From: Prevotellaceae bacterium UBA3849 | Lineage (GTDB): Bacteria > Bacteroidota > Bacteroidia > Bacteroidales > Bacteroidaceae | NCBI GenBank assembly: GCA_002392645.1 | Contig: DGHL01000099.1 | Coordinates: 1 to 29,437, forward strand | Reading direction: 5' to 3' | DNA: 29,437 nucleotides | Shown here: positions 17,701 through 24,500 of the stretch, piece after piece | Numbering within the stretch: the stretch's first letter is position 1 | Layout: the number at the start of each line of letters is the position of its first letter | Made by a program: the position numbers and the translations under genes | The notes under the pieces: model-generated | The model's input: the letters and a program-made list of their open reading frames with translations, nothing else | Databases searched by the model: none | Told to the model about the DNA's origin: nothing

Positions 17701-18403
17701 CAAGCCACTTCTGATAGAGCTCAGAGCCTTTATTGGCAAGGGTCATACGGGTGAGCCACTCACCTTCCTCATCGATGGTGATCTTAATAGAATCCACACC
17801 GTTGACATTCTTCAGCCAGAACGAGCCGCCAGTGCCTGCCGCCGTAGAGGCATTGCTCACACCAGTACCTGAGCTGGTCTCAACAGCGTTGAGCCAAGAC
17901 TTGATGATATCGGTGAGGTGCCATGCAGTACACAGGTGTGCACCGTTCAAGCCCAAGAGCGTCTTGTTGCTCAAGGACCTGAGGGCTATCTGCTCATTGA
18001 CAAGGAAGTCGGTACTCGTACCGCCACCATCGAAGACGATGATATCGTTATTCGTGATGGCACTGAGGATAGTGGCATCCATCGGAGTAGAGCCGTCACT
18101 GCGCAGCACGATAATCTTCTTACCATCAACAGTAGCGGAGCCGCCAGTGGTGATGCCGCCAGTGGTCATCATCGCCTTAATCTCGCTGACGTTATATACG
18201 CCACCACCAGTGATAGTGTACGCACTCGTTTCAGAAGCGTCGGTACGTGAACTGCGTGTTGCGAAACCGAAGGCATTGTCTCTCGTTGCTGTTGCCACGC
18301 TGGCAATAGTAACATCGTCGGCACTCGCACTCTGCACACCCACCATCATGGTGAGTGCCATAAGTGCAACCTTTACAACTTTGTTTAGATCTGTCATCAT
18401 CAT
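5756..18403 (-). CDS. Giant secreted multidomain pectinase: N-terminal pectate lyase (PL1) and C-terminal pectin methylesterase (CE8)
   Basis: A 4,215-residue exported protein. The signal peptide ends at SASA28. A PL1-type lyase (about 63-480) has 'WVDHCEF' (Asp309-His310), the acidic run D318-G-N-F-D322, and R387-x-P-x-x-R392, the usual catalytic/substrate arginine motif. Next come Ig-like domains ('YQWYK...YLYCVAT', around 550, 645 and 917) with beta-sandwich modules between, a chitobiase-C-like Fn3 ('YTTDGTDPT', about 1288), an unassigned alpha/beta-looking region (1705-1970), three composite InlB-like plus jelly-roll-like units (about 2095-3225), and an SbsA-like Ig domain (3380-3490). 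A CE8 esterase (3525-3860) has Q3708-D3709, D3736 and R3803 in the order and spacing expected for the catalytic set. The C-terminus holds a 'WSTIYLDY' module and a Prevotella-type tail ('VYIVNGRKIAYQ'). Esterase removes methyl groups and lyase cleaves the resulting pectate by beta-elimination, so the fusion is self-sufficient. Three consecutive ATGs (18395-18403) make the exact start uncertain by two codons. Confidence 0.85.
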   Translation of the reverse strand: MMMTDLNKVVKVALMALTMMVGVQSASADDVTIASVATATRDNAFGFATRSSRTDASETSAYTITGGGVYNVSEIKAMMTTGGITTGGSATVDGKKIIVLRSDGSTPMDATILSAITNNDIIVFDGGGTSTDFLVNEQIALRSLSNKTLLGLNGAHLCTAWHLTDIIKSWLNAVETSSGTGVSNASTAAGTGGSFWLKNVNGVDSIKITIDEEGEWLTRMTLANKGSELYQKWLADKAAATEAGTKVPAMPENARFLRTEYYKKSGVFYIEGCSNFVIRNLSFVGPGSVDVGGVDLVSVINGCHHIWVDHCEFIDGQDGNFDITNYSDYITTSWCHFHYTDNSYVHQNTNLVGSSNDKANDESATGDKGKLNITFAYNEWGEKCRSRMPMGRAGKIHMLNNWYNCAGNTEYAINPRINSEFLIEGNYFAEGVTKTFQAKDAIAVTISGNTVADATATQLAASGSSTVTVPYDYKNIKIAASKVPEMVNLFVGPVLDVLPDFDATGCVNPTNEDDDPLYEAGKLKVNVKTNRAAQGLTFSVWANHVIGYQWYKATSADLSDAEAISGATDNSYTFESSTEGTTYLYCVATGLAGTDQSNTIIVTVAGTDAVPTFDPDLTDFSSDSYTAIVGSSFTDLTVNAGEGVTYQWYKNSVGSYDDATLISGATSASYTFTPSASEQALGYQFFYCVATNSSDVTLSAKSKIARVVYKSSVDLINWEAYGHSAAPEEFGDTITLGTNVTRETAKYDNNSTTIGIIKINGTYESSDSWSGKVIKIDLTSKGATFAAGDQITIAGFFNNSDATKDCKVALLTYDGTSEYKELYSTDVRNGRNFAGEPEPFSYELKASDFEGMDGCVYIGRAASTNAAALYISKILVTRGDPLTPYIKTDLDDETSYSATVDVAKEFTIVAEQAQSYQWYTCTSPIDYEANKTAIEGKTTATCSYTATAPGTTYLYCVITNGTGSKAKSVNSKIATVIAKANSSGTKTVTYTWDIADWTTGAGKAGKDFVTTNSAGTSQWFPAKTEDGSFDDDQQMHYYGGNKTTRENESSGRTIGDIKWYNFIKTGGGSVETAGSEEKVFRYEAKYPGKITVYVRGGGKKLPRTLYVNNSLKKAGAESFVGTNGTTTTEGSQLTKAVEFPITSAGNVYIWADASMLIYGIIAKIDESGGGCAKPKETKGAWSGDASRTWTYTVSSNTETARIHYKVDGGEEQVAGSNSVNIVLGLGATVDAWAVDSEGTLATSDIYTFTADTEMGKAATPTITQAGSYSVSSKGFPVTMTVGEGYTIHYTTDGTDPTAESATYSETIYVAPGATVKAISTKTYYNNSVVASLTLPDFDVTGADETICRGASAVGSSETKTGISYIVQGTYNAGQIDDTSTKGLKYRTNQVLLQSANVDEVYANPVYDEEANKYYSYGFRINVQEGFVIKRIVATDIFTNPTSGPTATLRDIYVDGSKTGKLSEEEKNQEFNLRNVNPAGSIDVSNLNATDYIDFVFAGDASGPQVRATFQVYYEIADTPKSVTITGKVNGGTDYNETVLVTDERFVEKVLTINKASYKFDEAPTITLNTTNEYTYPMEGAIGENGYTRFSTESKVSTYLGAYTVNAMVNAVLAPEVSIDKDGDGLTLYRDAQGIGRVGYKVTVTPSIKGTTYIKIDGGDAVAYDSSKEYYALKTVQAYARYTEDEEVLQTGINTANCPDNNYDASKPAAILVYQSGYQDTGAGQEEGTTSAMWLASRDKDQIYLGLTDQYNVIDLVLNDDNQKKMINKTRPDIRNAQLVVLTEMIGSKSPDGNGVYSTSKLQDAIMSVRDSVISYTNVLNLKMFFYSQSTTSSTRWAWAQPATLANNIVSIVPKNSMYKVFENVSFSKDGTIALWSGIDEESTLNRLQLVHNYNEDNEDLPQFVQLATVTDEYGEEYDALHFFESKRNNKTYTYVGTGISINDCEHYDENLRLLISTIGDMINKGISLGTVLTGVPAPHIKDNGDASATITNNNPNVVTKYLTNDTATAPVEWGANEAAIASYIKTNGVATIDNITKKFSSDKYVFAISYADNGAPSDTAVALVKGTPNRYFHRLNTDSAAEGVESTVRYQYNAESIIVPYNQTFRKKGYSVTQWKVKDSNPAVYYYPGQVITNADIISEDIYLEAVWTENAHKITDTNGLTETQRTVTWNFKQSEGAPALALEYGSTKLAQQGFIVGQMKFSDAADGNHIDVVLDIDVDNTETLPGESAVYNGKFNNKQNSFTDPTKYVKEFAQVRTGTKFTFPSVWGMDVKFVQADFEKFDGDGKRECDKTYVTQSIIVSGTDTTAVSNPGLEIDSTTGAIKVNGSGIANVVNDNLAAGGLFNYHGTDTLATLITKECAVYATPSAEISSKTVGALNKGTAFMDKLTVVYPELFDIAKVVNLPEGHINILPQYKGKTDAELTEEELAYVKSRAATMTLSDARKNSDGRYAVGDSISINVVPGYSLYFNTTQPVEEEDAPLGVVMTGLAEGTGTSVMSLKAKEASGKFKITATPTVTINLKQNAVYEYNVSWEEANWGTVRLSSRTGKNTEEEFTAFPADSTITITPVAKIGYQLDKWVDSNGNEYVSGEPGSKQVRFPTGVTKGANNDVLTVVVSEGNSGNNNEYHAVFKTANIGTTYYELPSAGLYKSATSYEPFGETLAPGYVTDNMYRNYHFPRSYETSALYVPIAYTLYKPGYTLKNWVWIEGFDPLNPQTYYQDQSKVHEYQIGEYHYFDNPGDTRYIIPIFKQNVTDNQDASEKVFDYRTTTADITWDFRTANFAQHLNFPTTTEFDYATYATINGGTVIDVPLHIKGKVDNTTLDEWCHFDEGTEITIPSGLGAKFTLATYYKLSSTTIDGVVPLEYTKGTDNDIPVYYYTYTTQNPATSIKLVIGKDHTYYKYIRAQLPSADKVTLTTETNNSAWGSNVLVKANTASTMDGTEVKYTQVNNENTMPLGSYVQVKATRKRLYELKSFVVNGDTIPATVAGAAAKGYTLTVPSGTDKDYTLTFRLASYTTTVEAVFGTRTKYQVTFASGGKAYGEAPGVQVAEAGETFTMPAKNQTLYMEGYTLKYWMDENGIVAVNADGSSTGENKYEWGKVYAVKDNLYLTPVFEINEFTLFNLPSGWHAVTWPLATGDDPTYGGAPTLKYQKSSGVYVSQLTVGGLYIDMPLNINCAETGKVDNSATDYRCQINSGTVMSFLTSQKCRISLYTSNGELTSTKIAGTKSYTSNKVSGTVNDQYAIVPYSDKDATQNIQFTGDATYFKLVKVEYGQVKNDNLPELKQVTINNIALGSYGSPYKDYMLSKLKTDKVMTVDLELSSKALSMPTVEAKADKSDAVVTVTQATFDDPTSTIIVKTKEGATVAVYKLDFNVTFNLDIEPPQLQKIEMNGILVKAKNNSGKFEAYNTNQLMSINGAINVTFDHEMAATDTLKTTGLGQPVVSAMGKTLTFTYWGLTPNTPYTFTIPANTLKDVYNGKYEGSDLTFSFTTEASETVEKKKINFVVTHKQTHSFNTDSPTENYTSTIKRQVASNELIANLDAAGIAHGTIDEGIALANASVGKDRYYIFVPDGEYQLRGNKATDPISSAPYDGNGKVRNELTSSKTAGGAGIYNGVTAITKNNVSITGQSQSGSKLWNKPEIEGISYTSTFMVNSGVSGFYMQDMTLTNKFDYKSCIGGGSSAARAVVLRDRGSKTIMKNVTMDSWQDTYYTNITNKDNDTRGYFEDCTFMGYVDFFCGDGDNWFERCNLILRNGKTGNASNMVAPSTYDNQQWGYVFNNCQVNVEDDATYSTCNNKFTLARPWKNSPAATFLDTKFNVLPSEDGYKQMTTGGLVLRMHEYGSVDANDALLDLSTRSLRASSPGAGSYSAVMTPAEAATYTLHNALSGSDGYDPQNYTKQVSMADAKLTTLDRSLTWNEKESALCYFIFRKNDSDAWKLYAVTEENSYELTDDQIGETFMVRAANLRGGLGEPSNELVYSVHESYQLELVESQKAPVVSGGENYYWSTIYLDYNAKAPTKADNVDGAEVNVYAVVGVTDNSMTLKSVDILEKDQGYIVRGTKAGLYTFAYTDSEGEYVDGTKVVAGTMAASEGRLSILDGTVETEDRAGRNVYTLYYKSNYGLGFYNYTGEYLNANRAYLSGDYVKGEGVPIVGQNSVGFIFLDDLLPTDLQKLRGTADDDSDRIYTVYGQRVKRSEMIKGRVYIVNGRKIAYQ
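6824..7831 (-). other. Pectin methylesterase (CE8) domain of the giant pectinase
   Basis: Encodes residues about 3525-3860, a right-handed beta-helix. Visible motifs are 'DGEYQLRG' near the start, 'SWQDTYYT' (oxyanion Gln3708, acid/base Asp3709), 'GYVDFFCGDG' (nucleophile Asp3736) and 'LARPWKNS' (Arg3803, normally LGRPW). The Asp3736-Arg3803 spacing of 67 is almost the same as in enterobacterial pectin methylesterases. All four key residues are present, so it is probably active. Confidence 0.8.
8725..12120 (-). repeat. Three composite InlB-like + jelly-roll-like units inside the pectinase
   Basis: The same two-part module is encoded three times (approximate ranges 12120-11590, 10360-9825 and 9245-8725). 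Part one resembles an InlB/Flg_new-type repeat: 'hxKxGYxhxxWxh' followed by 'YxxGxxY' and a 'hYLxPVF'-like strand (GYSVTQWKV, GYTLKNWVW, GYTLKYWMD). Part two begins W-x-F/L-x-x-A (TVTWNFKQ, DITWDFRT, AVTWPLAT), continues through 'DhPLxI...GKhDN' and a 'F/IxxGTxhxh' strand, and resembles the small carbohydrate-binding-like domain common in Bacteroidetes pectinases. Copies are diverged, so duplication is old. Substrate binding is inferred. Confidence 0.55.
16964..18217 (-). other. Pectate lyase (PL1-type) domain of the giant pectinase
   Basis: Encodes residues about 63-480, a right-handed beta-helix. 'FRIRNL'-type strand 'FVIRNLSFVGPG', then 'HHIWVDHCEFIDGQDGNFD', 'SDYITTSWCHFHY', 'LVGSSND', and 'RSRMPMGRAGKIHMLNNWY' follow the PL1 order. 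The position that is Lys in 'HDKVSLVG' of Bacillus pectate lyase aligns with Asn348 in 'HQNTNLVG', so substrate binding may differ from the classic enzymes. Confidence 0.75.
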
Positions 18404-18413
18404 TATCTTTTTT

Positions 18414-18470
18414 AGGAGTTAAAGGAGTTAAAAGGAGTTACCGTTCGCTCTGCTCACTCAGGAGTTAAAG
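18414..18470. repeat. Short direct repeats in the leader of the pectinase gene
   Basis: The plus strand reads AGGAGTTAAA or AAAGGAGTTA four times: three in tandem (18414-18440) and one (18460-18469) after a 20-bp spacer. On the mRNA strand this is TTTAACTCC repeated, about 10 bp before the ATG run. The remainder of the 133-bp gap (18471-18536) is AT-rich with no TTTG/TAnnTTTG promoter, consistent with read-through from the upstream giant gene. Confidence 0.5.
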
Positions 18471-18536
18471 ACATTACCTTTTCTCGCTCTATATCCTTAA
18501 TTCTATTTTTTTTATTTTATCTTACCGCATTATAGC

Positions 18537-21500
18537 TTATCTCAGTCTTATCTTTTTTCTATCTACTACATACACGCCTTGCTTGAAACCGGAGTAAGTA
18601 GCAGTGCCAGGACGAACGTCGAGCACGCGGACGAGGGCTCCCGTGACGGTGTATACCGGCAGCGTGGTAGCGAAGTCGCTGACTACAACGATGCGCTGAC
18701 CTACCCCATATACGTGGAGACCGCTCGGTGTGCTTACGCCACCGTCTGGGTCCTTATCTATGTCACCATCGAGAATTTCCTCAAGCTTAGAGAGGTCGTC
18801 GGCGATGAGGATGTAGTCTCCATTGGAAACTGAAGATGGAGCGTTGAAGTCCGCATTCATAGAGTTACCCTTCACCTCAGCACCTGTGGTGAGATAAGCA
18901 CGGAATGGATAGATCGGTGCATTATTATCGAAGCGGTCACCGTTGCCGTTCATATCGATAGCGTAAGCACCACTCTTACCATCGTTGTTGAGGTAAGCAC
19001 CGAAGAACTTATAGTCACCAGCGGTTGTCTTGTTGCTATCTACATTATCGTCGGTAACGGCGATGATAGCATTATCAGCAGCGAAGGTGATGGTCTGTCC
19101 CTCCATGTTAAACTCATAGAACTTACTGCCTGGGAAGCTGACGATAAACGGCTTGTAGGCTGCGAAGCCTGAAGCGTCAAGAGCCAGAGTAGGACGTTTG
19201 AAGTACGCCTTACCACTATTCACGCCCTTACCACTAGAAGTATCAAGTCTGCGGAACCAGAACTCATGGTTAAGGATGTTAGGGTTAGTATCCTTTGTGT
19301 CATCATCTCCGTAGAAGTAGGTGATAGAGGTCTGTGTACCTACCTGTCCGTTATTGTAAGCATCCTTATAGCGCTGTATGCCGCTTGAGAGTGTTGCCGT
19401 CTCAACGGTGTAAGGCAGTGAGATAGCAGACCATCCCTTACCAGCCTCATTGACATAGCCTGTCTCGGTTGATGGATTGCGTACATACCATGCATTGGTA
19501 GCAGTGAACTGAATAGGAGCGTTGAAGTCCTCCATATCTACAAGGTGCAGGTTAGCTGCCGTGTAGGTAGAGATAGGAGTACCCGTGTCGATTACCTGAT
19601 GACCCTTGATGTCGTCCTCATCGGTAGCTGATGTGTATCTCAGCTTAGCATACGTGAGGTTGGCAAGTGAGTAGTCGGTCTCAGTATCATTGTCGGTATA
19701 TACGAGCAGGTTCTTTGTCACGCCGTTGTTAATTAGCAGTTCGTGAGAATCACTTGGCATATCCACGGCAGGAGCATAGAATATCTTCTGCGAATTAGCT
19801 ACATTGAGCCATCCGCTAGAAGGTTGTGAAGAAGCATTCTCCGTATCACGCCTACCCGTGAAGTCGATAGCCGTTGTCTTAGGATTGTGTACCCAAGTGT
19901 CTATCGTCTTGAGGCGGTTAGCATTGAAGTGGAAGCCTTGGTCAACCTTTGACTGATAGAAACCTGAAGCACGATATACGCGGTTGGTCATGTCAGCAAC
20001 TGTGTGAGAAGCTATCACAGAAGGATACTCATCAGGTGTCTCCTGCAAGTTCTGACCGAAGAATATGTAGTCGTTCTTCTCTACGTCGGCACCTGAAGCG
20101 TCATCTATCTTCTCAGCATTAAACAGCGGCTTGTAGATAGCTTCACCAGGAGCCATTGAGGTAACACCATTATCTGCGAATGAAGCAGAGAGCGACATCT
20201 GACCTGATTCTGTCTCTTCTTCAGTCAACGCAGCCCACAGATTGTTAGGCGTATTAACGTCTACCTTACGAGCAGCATCTATTGGGTGAGTAGCATTATG
20301 ATATGACTCATAGGTATCGTAGCCTGTGAAGACATCCACCGTGTAGTGAGGTATCACATCGGTACGCAGATACTCATCACCCTCGGTATCCTGGCGAGCA
20401 TACTGGTAGTCGCCATTAGCATAGTAGTCATGAACGTACTTGAGAGCCTCTACTTTTGAGAGGTCGGCATCCTCTTTATTAAGACGAGCCTTACGTGCCT
20501 CAAGGTAATACTGGTTGAGGTTGTAAGCCACCTTACCATCGTTGAAGTCAGCCTCGGTGTAAGTGTAAGTGTCGGCAGTGCCGTCGAGATTATAAACCTT
20601 GAGGTTCTCCTTCTCAAACGAGGTACGTATCTTACCACCGCTTGTTACGGTGCCTGCGATAGTACCCGTTGGCAAGCCGAGGTTATACACCTGACCCGTT
20701 GCATCGAGGGTAGTGAAGAGGTTGCCCGTAATGCCGTTGACAGAGTAGCCGTCGCCATTGAACGTACCAGCGAAATTGGTAGGAGCCGTGTAGTAGAGGT
20801 CTGCCAATGGCGTTGTCTGCTGCATGGTGACGTTGTCCTGCAAGAAGAACTGTGCATACTGTCCGTGTGCTGGAACATCACGCTCCACACCATCGTAGTT
20901 CACCTTATTATATTTATCCTCCTCACTCACACCAATGGTATCAACAAACTGCTGGAATGCCTTGAAGTCGGCATAATCGCGGAGGTAGATACGTGGCTCA
21001 GCGAAGCTTTCTTCTACCGATGCACGCGTAATAGCCTCTGCCAGACGCAGGTCAACCGTCTTACCCGTGGTGAGCTGGTGAGGATCCATGCGGTGATAGT
21101 TATGTACCACGAGGGTATCCTTTGAGTGACCTGATTCATCGAGCTGCATAGCAACAGGGAACGGACTGGTCGCGTTAACACAGGTGAAGACATACTGCAC
21201 GCCGTAACCATTCATGAAGTAGTAAGCTGGTATCATGAGGTACTTACCTGCCTTATCGCTATATACCTTACCCTTCAGAGCCTCACTGGTGGTTTCGCCA
21301 GAAGCATCGTAAACGAGGTAGTTTTCACTTGCGAAGCCGGTGCGAGCAGCATTGAGTTTACCAATATGCAGGAACTCACCATTCTGTGCGAACGACTCGT
21401 CAGCCTCAATAGTGATACCATCCTTACGTATCTTGATATACTCACCAGGCAGAGCACACTTCTCAACCGTGAGGTGACCCGTATAGCTTGGACCCTTCAC

Positions 21501-24500
21501 GTAGTTGATAATAAGGTTGATGGTGTAAGTCTTGGTGTAGCTGTCACCGGAAGCAAGTACAATCTTCACTGTATCTGGCCTACTTAGATAAGTCTCGTAA
21601 TAGCCATCGGCTGAATTGTTTACATTATCTACAAGCTTAATAGCAAGCTTTGGAGATTTCATGGCATCAAATACAGGTATATTGTCTCCTGTATAGTCGA
21701 GAGCACGGCCACTCGTTGTGTCGGCATTACGAGTAATGTCATTCCAGTAGAGACTTGAGCCCTCTGTTTCGTTATACAGACTGTCAACAATCGTCTTACC
21801 ACCTACCACACTTTCACTGTAGGAAGCACTGAGTTTGAGTTTGTAGTCCTTAGAGCCATTCTCTATGTCACAAGCAGAATTGTAGTCAGTATCGGCATCG
21901 CCATTAGCCTTGTGGTGATGATTCCATGTTACAGTTTTCACCTTGAGGTCGTTCATAGCTCCGTGGAGTATGGTAAGACCGTCGGAGGTGTCGGCATGGA
22001 AGTCAATAGGTTGACCCTCACTATTAAAGGTATAGCCAGTAATCTGAAGATTATAGGTATAGTGGCTACCTATGAGGAACCAATAGTGCATCTCAGACTC
22101 CTGAGCATTTTTACCTTCGACACCACGAGTTCCACTCAAGTCATCAAAATTTTTCATGAGACAGTCATCAACAACGAAATGTTCTTCGCATGGCGTCACA
22201 TCAGGTATTGGGAATACGAAGTTACCTGTAGTCTCAAGGAAGTCTTTCTTATCACTATGTATGTTATCGGCATACACATAGCCACCACCTTCATCTGCAA
22301 TTGGCATGATAAGCTTCATCTCTACTACACCATCGATAGGACCATAGAAGAGTTTCTCTGTGCCTAAATTGTCAGTTACATAAGTATTCTGCACCTTGAA
22401 GGAATAACCTGAAGAAATACCGATAAGGTTCTTTGCCGTAGCACTGTTACGCCTGTTGAAAGCATCCAAAGCAACGTTTCGTTGATTACTAGTAGAGCCT
22501 TCTGGGGTATCTGGGTCATCGCTAATCTTACCTGTTGGAGTAAACATGTACCAAGCATCGATATAAGATTGCTTCTTCTCCCTATAGGATGTTTCAGCAT
22601 TCTCTATCGTACCATCAGCCTTATGATAAGCATCATCGAATGCCACGTTAGACTTGATGGCACCCACGTAGTGGATGTTGTTTGTCAGACCGAGATAGTT
22701 ACGATACTTCTGAACTATTGGGCTAGTAGGCAGAGTCTCTGCACTGTTGATGCTTGATACCATCTGTAACTCGCCTACGCGTGCTACAGAATAAGGTGTG
22801 GTAGAAACCTCATTGATGGTATAGTCACGTGCACCATTAAGAAGCAGGCAGTTGTCTGTTAGACGCATAATGTCAAGACGCTGTATGGTGTTCATCACCT
22901 TTGCGTTGTCCACTTCAAGAGGACATGTAGAGTTTGGCTTCGTTTGGTTATTATATGCATCAGCCTCAAGCACAGTGTGGTTAGCATATCCATAACCCTT
23001 CAACTCACCAGCACGGAAGCCCTCGGAGTAAGAGAGGTGACCGTCACCATAAAGACCGCCCTCGGCAGACTCTTGAGAGATGGTGATATGCTCATGAGTA
23101 GCACCCGTAGTAGCATAGTCATCCTCCCATACCAGCACTGTGGTGTTACCACCTGCGCCAGCAGTCTTGTTATAGAGCGGATCGGTGGTCTCAAGCAACT
23201 CGGAGTTATTGACATTATTCTCAGAAGTGTACTTCTTAACAGTGTAAGAACCAACACCGCCAGTACCTGTGTAGCCAGAGGTGAGTTCGTAACCACCACC
23301 ATATACACCCTCGTCGATTAGGATGTTGACATTACTCCAATTGCCTGATTCGATAGCAGTGTGTCGTTCTTCGAAGTAAGTACTCTTTGAAGCCGTAATA
23401 TCTTGGGCCGTTGGAGTAGCAGGAGTGCTTACAGCATAGATAGAGTCATATACACAAGGTGCTATAAAGTCACCCTTCACAAGACGTATGGTGTCCTTGA
23501 TAACCTTTGAATCATCGTAGTTGCGTAAAAGGTTGTTATCACTTGCCTTGTCAGCACGCTTGATGAGATAGTAGCCAGACTTCTTAACCTCGTAGTAGTC
23601 TGGATAGCCTAAGAAGACATGGGTAGAACCATACTGCTCGCCAGCATAAGAACCACCGCAGACATCGCCTGCTACGTGACCGTTGAGAATCTTCACCACG
23701 GTGTTACCAATTACCTTACCTCTCTCGCCACCACCATAGATAGAGTTGGCTGCAGAGCCCGTATCATCGAAGGTGACAGGTGTTACATCGGTAGTCTTGT
23801 TGTTGCCAGCTCCACTCAAAGAAATATTGAGTGAGTTCTGTTCTTCACCACCAGCGGTGGCTTGAGAGCATGTCTGAGTTGAAGTGCCGAGTGCAACTTC
23901 TACGTTACCATAGACATAAGAGTCAACACCATAGCCTGCACCATAGATGCAACCTGCTGACACACCAGCAGCATCGGTAGCTGCGAGCTTGTCAACCTCC
24001 AATGTCTTAAGCATATTAGTATGAACATCGATGTGGATGTCACCACTAATTGTACCTGAGGTGTAGCAACCACCGTAGATATTACCACCTGCATAGGTAT
24101 CACCAACAGAGTAAGGCTTGATGTTACAGCCATCAGCCACTTTGAGTTTTATCATAGCCTCAGTGGTAGCACGCTTACCGAGCAGGTAACCACCCATGTG
24201 CTCAAGACCAAGGTCGGTGTTTATGTAGTTGGCATTGTTACATCCGCCCACTATCTTATCCTTGATGGTAAGACCGCTAGGGAATATGTAGTTGATAACA
24301 TTACCATCATTGCCTGGCGTTACGTCCATGTTACCACGATTACCACCGCAGAAGAAACTGCCGATGGTGGTTTCTGTAAGTGCAGAACCATCGTAGGTAT
24401 TGATGTTGGCATTTTTACCGTTCCACTTCAGCGTAGGCTGAACAGACATCTCGACTGGCTGGAAGTAGAGGTCGATGATATGTGGGAAGGTAGTCTGACG

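Noticed and set aside
17733..18422. 229-codon plus-strand open frame opposite the pectinase start
   Set aside because: Lies wholly antisense to the signal peptide and pectate lyase domain, low-complexity composition, no recognisable motif; a shadow of the real gene.
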